In this document: positions 1-6,416 of the stretch, in pieces | Position numbering within the stretch: the stretch's first letter is position 1 | How the letters are laid out: each line of letters opens with the position of its first letter | Source: an uncultured Eubacteriales bacterium | Lineage (GTDB): Bacteria; Bacillota; Clostridia; Oscillospirales; Oscillospiraceae | Direction: 5' to 3' | NCBI GenBank assembly: GCA_902475855.1 | Contig: CABSBF010000028.1 | Span: 1-22,094 of the forward strand | DNA length: 22,094 nucleotides | Made by a program: the position numbers and the translations under genes | Notes under the pieces: generated by a model | Database searches by the model: none | Told to the model about the DNA's origin: nothing | What the model saw: the letters and a program-made list of their open reading frames with translations, nothing else

Positions 1-101
1 CTATTTTTATGATAAGATATGTATTTTCGCTCGGCTTTAGTCGCAGCTGAAAAACAGGCGGTTCTGAACAGCGCGAAGAGAACACATTGCTGCCATAAAA
101 T

Positions 102-120
102 AATAATGATAATCTTTACT
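102..120. promoter_or_regulatory. Fur-like operator box upstream of the flavodiiron gene
   Basis: The 19 bases here match the classical 19-bp Fur box (three GATAAT-type hexamers) at 15 of 19 positions; the central hexamer is an exact GATAAT. The box ends nine bases before the -35 element of the flavodiiron promoter, where a Fur- or PerR-family metalloregulator could act. The surroundings are AT-rich, so a chance match is possible. The rest of bases 1-101 holds no gene or clear signal that I can support. Confidence 0.4.
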
Positions 121-129
121 AAAATTAAC

Positions 130-158
130 TTGCATTTTCAGCAGTTCTGTGCTATGAT
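130..158 (+). promoter_or_regulatory. Sigma-A promoter of the flavodiiron gene
   Basis: TTGCAT (130-135) and TATGAT (153-158) are separated by 17 bases, a near-consensus housekeeping promoter. Transcription would begin near 165, giving a leader of about 40 bases that ends in the ribosome binding site AAAGGAG (191-197), seven bases before the ATG at 205. Confidence 0.75.
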
Positions 159-204
159 GATTTCAGACAAAAAAGAGCGACAAAACACCGAAAGGAGATT
201 TCCA

Positions 205-2046
205 ATGTACTGTGTGCGCAAGGTTTCCGAAGATCTCTGGTGGGTAGGCGGCAATGACCGCCGCCTGGCCATGTTTGAGGGCGTGTACTCCGTCCCCAAC
301 GGCGTTTCCTACAATTCCTATCTGCTGATGGACGATTTCACGGTGCTGTTTGACACTGTGGATCCCGCGGTGAGCAAGGTGTTCTTTGAGAACATCGACC
401 ACGTGCTTGGCGGCCGGGAGCTGAATTTTCTTGTCGTTCAGCATATGGAGCCGGATCATTCCGGAACAATTGATGAGCTGCTGCTGCGCCATCCGGAGAC
501 GGTCATTGTCTGCGGCGAGCGTGTTCGCACCATGCTGAGCCAGTTCCGAACCGATGCGGTGAAGAACAGCTTCTATCTGGTCAAGGAGGGCAGTGTATTC
601 AATACCGGCCATCATGAGCTGACATTCCTCTCCGCGCCCATGGTGCACTGGCCGGAGGTCATGGTGACCTATGATATTACCACCAAGACTCTTTTCTCGG
701 CAGATGCCTTCGGCACCTTCGGTGCGATCAACGGCGCACTGTTTGCCGACGAGGCAGATTTTATGCGCGATTATCTCGACGAGGCGCGCCGTTACTACTG
801 CAACATTGTAGGCAAGTACGGCACACAGGTGCAGGCTCTGCTGAAAAAGGCGGCGACGGTTGAAATTGAGCGCATCTGCCCGCTGCATGGCTTTGTCTGG
901 CGGCGCGACATCGGAGAATTCCTTGAAAAATACCAGAAGTGGAGCACCTATACACCGGAGGAAACGGGTGTAATGATTGCCTATGCTTCGGTTTACGGCA
1001 ATACTGCCAATGCCGCAGAACTGCTGTCGGTACGCCTGCGCGAGCGCGGCGTCAAAACCGTAATGTTCGACGTTTCTGTCACACCGGCCTCGGAGATCAT
1101 CGCGGCGGCCTTCCGCTGGAGTCATCTGGTTTTTGCCTCCACGACCTATAATGCAGGTATTTTCGTTTCCATGGACGAGCTGCTGCACGATCTGGCGGCA
1201 CACAATCTCCAGAACCGCACGGTCGCCCTGATTGAAAACGGCTCCTGGGCGCCGACTGCCGGCGGCCTGATGCGAAAGATTCTCTCCGGCCTGAAAAACG
1301 TAACCGTTCTGGACGAAGCTCTGACGATCCGATCCGCGCTCCAGACGGAGCAGGTGCCGCAGATCGACGCGCTGGCGGATGCGCTGTATCAGACCATTCC
1401 GCAGCCCGCGGCAGAGGAGCATACTGAAGGCGCGGTGGAAAACGACGCATTTTTCTCGCTGTCCTACGGCCTGTTCGTACTGAGCGCACGGGAAGGGGAG
1501 CACGACAATGCCTGCATCATCAATACTGCTCAGCAGGTGACCGACAGCCCCAAGCGCATTTCCATCACGGTCAATAAGCAGAATCTGACGCACGACATGA
1601 TTCTGCGCACGGGACGATTCAATCTCTCGGTACTCTCTGAGGATGCGGATTTCAAGGTGTTCCGGCAGTTTGGCTTCCGCAGCGGACGGGACACCGCCGA
1701 CAAGTTTGACGGCGCGGCGGCGGTTCGCACGGATAACGGACTGCGATATGTGCCGGGTGTTTCCAATGCGGTGATTTCTGGCAAAGTCATTCAGACAATA
1801 GACTGCGGCACGCACACGCTCTTCCTTGCGGAGGTGACGGAGGCACGCGTCCTGTCACGTGTCCCCTCGGCGACGTATGCTTATTACTTTGCGCATATCA
1901 AGCCGAAGCCCCAGCCCGCAGCGGAGCAAAAGAAGGGCTTCGTCTGCAAGATCTGCGGCTATGTTTATGAAGGCGACACCTTGCCCGCGGACTTTATCTG
2001 CCCGCTGTGCAAGCACGGCGCGGAGGATTTTGAACCTCTGAAATAA
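205..2046 (+). CDS. Flavodiiron protein fused to flavin reductase and rubredoxin domains (oxygen/NO reductase)
   Basis: A 613-residue cytoplasmic enzyme expected to reduce oxygen to water and/or nitric oxide to nitrous oxide. Residues 1-250 form the metallo-beta-lactamase-like diiron domain with H80-x-E82-x-D84, H148, D167 and H228 as iron ligands. Residues 255-400 are the flavodoxin domain; the FMN loop begins ASVYGNT at 261. Residues 415-565 resemble the FMN-binding flavin reductase domain of clostridial high-molecular-weight rubredoxin (Hrb). Residues 578-613 are a rubredoxin with CxxC pairs at C581/C584 and C599/C602. The fusion would let one chain carry electrons from NAD(P)H through FMN and rubredoxin to the diiron site. 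The start at 205 is chosen over upstream in-frame ATGs because AAAGGAG lies seven bases before it, the family N-terminus begins here, and the upstream ATGs lie before the promoter or lack a ribosome site. Single-gene unit, convergent with glmS. Confidence 0.92.
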   Translation: MYCVRKVSEDLWWVGGNDRRLAMFEGVYSVPNGVSYNSYLLMDDFTVLFDTVDPAVSKVFFENIDHVLGGRELNFLVVQHMEPDHSGTIDELLLRHPETVIVCGERVRTMLSQFRTDAVKNSFYLVKEGSVFNTGHHELTFLSAPMVHWPEVMVTYDITTKTLFSADAFGTFGAINGALFADEADFMRDYLDEARRYYCNIVGKYGTQVQALLKKAATVEIERICPLHGFVWRRDIGEFLEKYQKWSTYTPEETGVMIAYASVYGNTANAAELLSVRLRERGVKTVMFDVSVTPASEIIAAAFRWSHLVFASTTYNAGIFVSMDELLHDLAAHNLQNRTVALIENGSWAPTAGGLMRKILSGLKNVTVLDEALTIRSALQTEQVPQIDALADALYQTIPQPAAEEHTEGAVENDAFFSLSYGLFVLSAREGEHDNACIINTAQQVTDSPKRISITVNKQNLTHDMILRTGRFNLSVLSEDADFKVFRQFGFRSGRDTADKFDGAAAVRTDNGLRYVPGVSNAVISGKVIQTIDCGTHTLFLAEVTEARVLSRVPSATYAYYFAHIKPKPQPAAEQKKGFVCKICGYVYEGDTLPADFICPLCKHGAEDFEPLK

Positions 2047-2082
2047 TCGAACGGAAGCTATCGTTTACGGTTGTTGTTACAA

Positions 2083-2120
2083 AAACAGGCGGGTCGGAGA
2101 ATTCTCCGACCCGCCTGTTT
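2083..2120. terminator. Perfect 38-bp palindrome, terminator between convergent genes
   Basis: The 38 bases are a perfect inverted repeat centred on GAATTC, able to form a stem of 16 or more base pairs. On the minus strand it is followed by TTTTTG, so it is a strong intrinsic terminator for glmS. On the plus strand only TTTACTATT follows, so termination of the flavodiiron transcript is less certain. It ends one base from the glmS stop codon. Confidence 0.85.
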
Positions 2121-2121
2121 A

Positions 2122-3963
2122 CTATTCTACCGTAACGGATTTTGCCAGATTTCTGGGCTTATCGACGTCGCAGCCGCGTGCCAGCGCCGCATAATAGGAG
2201 AAGGCCTGCAAAGGCACAACATTCAGACTCGGCTGGAGCAGCGGATGGACGCGCGGAACCAGCAGAGAGTCATCGACAGTCTTGGAAAGCTCATTCTGCA
2301 TATCCTCGGTGGCAACGCCCAGCACATTTGCACCGCGTGCCTTGACCTCCTTGATGTTGGACATGGTCTTTTCAAACAGCTCGGGCACCGTTGCTACGGC
2401 AATGACAAGCGTGTTTTGCTCAATCAGGGAGATGGGACCGTGCTTCAGCTCACCGGCGGCATAGGCTTCCGCATGAACATAGGCGATCTCCTTGAGTTTC
2501 AGAGAGCCCTCCAGACAGGTCGCACTGTCGAGATTTCGGCCGATGAAGAAGACGTCGTGATGCTTGCTGAAGTGTCCGGCCAGCGTGCAGACGCGCTTCA
2601 TATATTCCTCTGTGAGGATGCGCTCCATCACATCGGGAAGCTCCTGAAGGCCGCGGTACAGCGCATCATACTCCTCACTGGGAAGCGTGCCCAGTTTCTC
2701 ACTGATATACAGTGCCAGAAGGTCGATGACGACGAGCTGCGTGGAGTAGGCTTTTGTAGTCGCAACGGCGATTTCCGGACCGGCACAGGTATAAATTACA
2801 TCGTGCGCCGCCTTGGAGATGGCGCTGCCGACGACATTGACGATGGCCAGCGTTCGCGCACCACTCGCGTTGGCTTCACGCAGAGCGGCAAGAGTGTCCG
2901 CTGTTTCACCGGACTGACTGATGATGACGACCAATGTGTCGCTTCCCAGGATGGGTGTAGCATAGCGAAATTCCGAGGCCAGTACCGGTTCGACCGGGAT
3001 ACGGCAGGTTTTTTCCAGAATATACTTGCCGAGACAGCCGACATAATAGGCGGAGCCGCAGGCGACAATGTAGATCCGGCGGATTCCGCGGAGGTATTCC
3101 TCCGTCAGTTTGATGTCGTCCAGTACGACGCGGCCGCCACGGAGGCGCGGCTTGATCGTGTCGCGCAGAGCCTTGGGCTGTTCATGGATTTCCTTGATCA
3201 TAAAGTGTGGATAGCCACCGCGTTCGGCTGCTGAAAGCTCCCAGGTGATATGTTCCGGCTTCTTTTCGACTTCTGCACCGGAAGCGTCAAAAAAGCGAAT
3301 GCCGTCAGCGGTGATCTGAACGAGATCTCCGTCGTTAAGATAGACGACCTCGCGCGTATGCTTCAAAATAGCCGGAACGTCTGATGCGATAAAGTTCTCG
3401 CCATCACCGAAGCCGAAGATCAGCGGGCTGTCTTTTTTAATGCCGATCAGAACGCCCGGGCAGTCGATGCAGAGCACACCCAGAGCATAGCTGCCCTCAA
3501 GCTGCTTTGCTGCGCACTGCACCGCGCGCAGAAAATCATGTTCCTGCTCATAACAGTATTCGATCAGGTTGGCAACGACCTCAGTGTCCGTTTCGGAGGA
3601 AAACCGCTTGCCCTGGCCAAGAAGAAACTCCTTCAGTGCCAGATAGTTTTCAATGATGCCATTGTGGACGAGACTGATTTTGCCGTCCGTGGAAACATGG
3701 GGATGGGAATTCTCAAAAGAGGGGGCGCCGTGCGTTGCCCAGCGTGTGTGGCCGATGCCCATAGTGCCCGGAACGGCGGTGCCGTCCTGCGTCACTTCAC
3801 GGAGCGCGGACAGACGGCCCTTCGCTTTTGCAATCTCAAAGGTGTGATCCGAAAAAATGCACAGACCGGCCGAATCATAGCCGCGGTATTCCAGTTTGGA
3901 AAGACCGTCGAGCAGGATCGGAGCAGCCTGCTTTCTTCCTACGTAACCAACAATTCCGCACAT
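2122..3963 (-). CDS. glmS: Glutamine--fructose-6-phosphate aminotransferase (isomerizing)
   Basis: GlmS converts fructose-6-phosphate and glutamine to glucosamine-6-phosphate and glutamate, the first step towards UDP-GlcNAc and peptidoglycan. The 613-residue length fits the family (about 600-610). Processing of Met1 leaves the catalytic Cys2 of the class II glutaminase domain (CGIVGY). YRGYDSAG (26-33), HTRWATHG (72-79) and HNGIIENY (100-107) line that active site. Two SIS domains follow (about 290-430 and 460-600), with CGSAYYVG at 302-309 and SQSGETADT at 349-357 for sugar phosphate binding, and the typical end KSVTVE. The start at 3963 is fixed by the essential MCGIVG terminus; GGAGG lies at 3974-3978. 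It has its own promoter, and the leader is too short for a glmS ribozyme. It follows dprA in the same direction after a 110-base gap. Confidence 0.97.
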   Translation of the reverse strand: MCGIVGYVGRKQAAPILLDGLSKLEYRGYDSAGLCIFSDHTFEIAKAKGRLSALREVTQDGTAVPGTMGIGHTRWATHGAPSFENSHPHVSTDGKISLVHNGIIENYLALKEFLLGQGKRFSSETDTEVVANLIEYCYEQEHDFLRAVQCAAKQLEGSYALGVLCIDCPGVLIGIKKDSPLIFGFGDGENFIASDVPAILKHTREVVYLNDGDLVQITADGIRFFDASGAEVEKKPEHITWELSAAERGGYPHFMIKEIHEQPKALRDTIKPRLRGGRVVLDDIKLTEEYLRGIRRIYIVACGSAYYVGCLGKYILEKTCRIPVEPVLASEFRYATPILGSDTLVVIISQSGETADTLAALREANASGARTLAIVNVVGSAISKAAHDVIYTCAGPEIAVATTKAYSTQLVVIDLLALYISEKLGTLPSEEYDALYRGLQELPDVMERILTEEYMKRVCTLAGHFSKHHDVFFIGRNLDSATCLEGSLKLKEIAYVHAEAYAAGELKHGPISLIEQNTLVIAVATVPELFEKTMSNIKEVKARGANVLGVATEDMQNELSKTVDDSLLVPRVHPLLQPSLNVVPLQAFSYYAALARGCDVDKPRNLAKSVTVE

Positions 3964-4016
3964 ATAAAAATAACCTCCGCAGTTTGGTGGGTGATACATC
4001 CAGTGGAACTACGGAG

Positions 4017-4045
4017 ATTATACACGATTTATTTGTCAAAATCAA
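4017..4045 (-). promoter_or_regulatory. Sigma-A promoter of glmS
   Basis: On the minus strand TTGATT (4040-4045) and TATAAT (4017-4022) are 17 bases apart. Transcription should start near 4010, leaving a leader of about 47 bases. That is too short for the glmS riboswitch-ribozyme (about 150 nt or more). Confidence 0.75.
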
Positions 4046-4073
4046 CTGAAAATTTGCATTTTTCGGTTCTCTG

Positions 4074-4958
4074 TCAAAGTTCGTCGAAAATGGATAATTG
4101 AGGAGCACGCAGCGTGGTGAGGGAATCGGGTGCCTGCGGCAGCAATTCCGCACCCAGACGAGCCAGCTCCGCGGCTGCTGCGGAACCATCCTGAAAGACA
4201 AAGACGGGCGACAGGCCACGTCGGAGATTGTCCTGCGTACCAGACCAGGTGCCGCCGGTATGCAGGTCACTTTGCGCGACAAAGGTTTTTTCGCCCAGCG
4301 CGTGGATCAGATGATTCCGGCGCAGGGCGCGGACAGTGGAAAAGGAACTGTGCCAGCCCTCATCACTGCAAAAGAGCACATTTTTCTGCGGCGTGTGGCG
4401 GATCAGTTCGTCCGGAACGATGCACACAACCTGCCCGCCGCCGGCAAGACAGGCATCCTGCGCGGCGCGGTCGGCTCCGGCAGCACCACCGGAAACGAGT
4501 GTGCAGCCTTCCTGCGCTGCCAGATTGCCGATGGCCTCGGCAAAGCATCGGTTTTGCGGGCGCAGCGCCCGCGAGCCGACCAGACTGACACAGGGGGCAT
4601 TCAAAGCTTGCAGCTCGCCCCGGAAAAAGAGCAGGGCGGGGCATTCGTCGCCCAGCCGCCGCAGGCGTTCCGGAAATTCCTTCGACAGCCGCGTCAGCAC
4701 TGAAACGCCGTTTTGTGCGGCTCGTGCCAGAAAGACATCCAGAGCCGCCTGGCGTTCCAGAAGCACAGCGATGCGCTCGGCAGATTCTGCGGCATAGCCA
4801 AGCGAGCGCAGCAGATGCTCCGAAAGGCGGCTTTCAGCAGAGAAATCAGACTGCGTTACACGCAGCCGCAGTGTGTGGTATTCCCGTGGAGTCAGGGGGA
4901 GAAGACCGTCATCCAGCGCGCCGCATAAAAGCAGCAGCGTTCGTTCCGCCCGGCGCAT
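4074..4958 (-). CDS. dprA: DprA/Smf-family DNA-processing protein, short form with clamp-motif-like tail
   Basis: A 294-residue protein with the DprA Rossmann-like core. VGSR (127-130) and the phosphate-binding loop SGGAAGAD (156-163) are visible, followed by RNHLIHAL (214-221), like the family's RN-x-LI-x-AL segment. DprA proteins bind single-stranded DNA and load RecA during transformation or recombination. Residues 1-100 would be the N-terminal helical part. The usual histidine after the D-x-x-A segment is replaced (DRAAQDA), and no C-terminal winged helix is apparent. The last residues contain QLSIF (287-291), which resembles a beta-clamp-binding motif. The ATG at 4958 overlaps the helicase stop by one base (TGATG), so translation is coupled. 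Family membership is fairly sure; a role in competence is inferred. Confidence 0.8.
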   Translation of the reverse strand: MRRAERTLLLLCGALDDGLLPLTPREYHTLRLRVTQSDFSAESRLSEHLLRSLGYAAESAERIAVLLERQAALDVFLARAAQNGVSVLTRLSKEFPERLRRLGDECPALLFFRGELQALNAPCVSLVGSRALRPQNRCFAEAIGNLAAQEGCTLVSGGAAGADRAAQDACLAGGGQVVCIVPDELIRHTPQKNVLFCSDEGWHSSFSTVRALRRNHLIHALGEKTFVAQSDLHTGGTWSGTQDNLRRGLSPVFVFQDGSAAAAELARLGAELLPQAPDSLTTLRAPQLSIFDEL

Positions 4959-6142
4959 CAGAAACGCTTGCGCGGCGGATGCTTTTCCTCGACGGGTGCG
5001 GGAATCAGGCAGCCGTATTCGTCAAAGACCATGGGGGTGATGTGAAAATCCGAGAATTTAGCAATCTCATCGAGCTTGACGCGCTCCGGCAGGGAGCCGA
5101 TGAGCGTGAAGGAAATGCCTTTTTTGCGCGCGCGGCCTGTGCGGCCGATGCGGTGAATATAGTATTCGTTCTCATCCGGAACGTCGTAGTTGATGACGGC
5201 ATCCACATCGTCCACGTCTATGCCGCGCGAAGCGACATCCGTAGCGACCAGTACCGGCAGCTTTCCCTTGCGGAAGGCGGCCATGGTCTTTTCACGTGTG
5301 GCCTGCTTGATGTCTCCGTGCAGGCAGTCGGCCTGAATTCCGCTGCGGCGCAGACCGTCACTGAGGTTCTGACACATGACCTTGGTGTTGCAGAAGATGA
5401 TAACGCGCTCAAACACGCCCGAGCGCAGGATGCGCAGCGCAGCCTCTTCTTTCTCCAGACGCGGCACGGTGATAGAATACTGATCAATGTCGGGCTTGCT
5501 CTCGGCAGTGGGGGCGACGGTAATCTCCACCTCATTGCGCTGGTACATCCAGCTCACCGTCATGACCTCCTGCGAAATTGTTGCAGAGAACAGGCCTAGG
5601 TTCACGCGGTTTTTGATGCGGTTGAGAATTTTGGTCACATCATCAAAGAAGCCCATGTCGAGCATACGGTCGGCTTCGTCGAGGATGACGGTCTTGATGC
5701 GGTCGAGCCGCAGATTTTTTCGGTTATAGTGGTCGGTCAAGCGGCCGGGTGTGGCTACAACGATGTGCGGATGCTGCTGCAAGCTGCGAATCTGCGGCTC
5801 CATACGCTGCCCGCCGTACAGAACGGTGATGCGGATGTCCTTGTAATAGGTGAGCAGGCCGCGCAGCTCGTCGGCAATCTGGATGGCAAGCTCGCGCGTG
5901 GGCGCGAGAATCAGACCCTGAAGATCGTCGCTTGCGGGGTCGATGTGCTCAATCATGGGGATGCCGAAAGCGAAGGTTTTACCGGTGCCGGTGGGTGCTT
6001 TTGCAATCACATCCTTCCATGCGAGCAGCGGGGGAATGGCTTCTTCCTGAACACGCGTGGGCAGACCGACTCCTTTTTTCTCCAGTGCTTTCAGGATTTC
6101 TTCGCTGACGCCCAGCTCCTGAAATGTTTTGATTGTATCCAT
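4958..6142 (-). CDS. DEAD-box ATP-dependent RNA helicase
   Basis: A 394-residue cytoplasmic ATP-dependent RNA helicase with every core motif readable. These are the Q-motif region (7-35, F7 and Q32), Walker A APTGTGKT (49-56), PTRELA (81-86), TPGRL (131-135), DEAD (155-158), SAT (186-188), the ATDVASRGIDV block (300-310) and HRIGRTGR (330-337). The tail after 375 is short and basic (KHPPRKRF), so no extra RNA-binding domain is present. The family unwinds structured RNA in ribosome assembly, mRNA decay or cold adaptation. The ATG at 6142 follows AAAGGA at a normal distance. It is the first gene of a unit with dprA and has its own promoter and a leader hairpin. CshB/DbpA-type names are possible, but I cannot choose between them. 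Confidence 0.95.
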   Translation of the reverse strand: MDTIKTFQELGVSEEILKALEKKGVGLPTRVQEEAIPPLLAWKDVIAKAPTGTGKTFAFGIPMIEHIDPASDDLQGLILAPTRELAIQIADELRGLLTYYKDIRITVLYGGQRMEPQIRSLQQHPHIVVATPGRLTDHYNRKNLRLDRIKTVILDEADRMLDMGFFDDVTKILNRIKNRVNLGLFSATISQEVMTVSWMYQRNEVEITVAPTAESKPDIDQYSITVPRLEKEEAALRILRSGVFERVIIFCNTKVMCQNLSDGLRRSGIQADCLHGDIKQATREKTMAAFRKGKLPVLVATDVASRGIDVDDVDAVINYDVPDENEYYIHRIGRTGRARKKGISFTLIGSLPERVKLDEIAKFSDFHITPMVFDEYGCLIPAPVEEKHPPRKRF

Positions 6143-6174
6143 AATGAACTTCCTTTATTCCGTGCGAACTTGAC

Positions 6175-6210
6175 GTTTTGACATTCCAATTCTTTGGAAA
6201 ATGCCAAAAC
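6175..6210 (-). promoter_or_regulatory. Long imperfect hairpin in the helicase mRNA leader
   Basis: In the transcript the arm GTTTTGGCATTTTCCA (6210-6195) pairs with TGGAATGTCAAAAC (6188-6175), with one mismatch, a two-base bulge and a six-base loop. No T-run follows, so it is not an obvious terminator. It lies between the predicted start site near 6226 and the start codon, where leader structure could tune expression, as is known for some cold-inducible helicase mRNAs. Confidence 0.45.
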
Positions 6211-6232
6211 TTCGCAGTATAATCTATCTTAT

Positions 6233-6261
6233 ATAGTATCAGACCAAACGGGGGAATGCAA
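6233..6261 (-). promoter_or_regulatory. Sigma-A promoter of the helicase-dprA unit
   Basis: On the minus strand TTGCAT (6256-6261) and TACTAT (6233-6238) are 17 bases apart. The leader from about 6226 to the ATG at 6142 is roughly 84 bases. Confidence 0.7.
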
Positions 6262-6285
6262 GTCACTTTTGTGGAAAAAGCGGAG

Positions 6286-6315
6286 AAAAGAGAAAAAGAC
6301 GCTGCTTTTGCAGCG
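6286..6315 (-). terminator. Intrinsic terminator after the VTC/DUF4956/lipoprotein operon
   Basis: On the minus strand a 6-bp stem, CGCTGC-AAAA-GCAGCG (6315-6300), is followed by TCTTTTTCTCTTTTC. It lies about 100 bases beyond the lipoprotein stop and just before the helicase promoter. Bases 6316-6416 contain a further weak stem (AAGAAACAGGAGG against CCGCCTGCTTCTT) and no gene. Confidence 0.7.
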
Positions 6316-6416
6316 CCGGAATACGGAGGATGTGCCGCCGATAAACGGCAGAAGAAGCAGGCGGTTCAGAGCTCCTTCCGGGCTTCTGGGCCTCCTGTTT
6401 CTTTTCTGCGTTGGCT

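Noticed and set aside
47..69. GGTTCTGAA and CTGAAA near the left end, like the operator boxes at 9442-9498
   Set aside because: The spacing is 17 rather than 11 bases and no -10 box is in the right place; taken as chance.
163..1815. 550-codon open frame on the minus strand
   Set aside because: It is fully antisense to the flavodiiron gene, whose motifs and promoter are clear; the translation shows no domain and is an effect of GC-rich codon use.
2071..3234. 387-codon plus-strand open frame
   Set aside because: It runs through the terminator palindrome and is antisense to glmS, which is certain.
5160..5215. Possible pseudogene signs within the helicase
   Set aside because: All motifs are in frame and intact on the minus strand.
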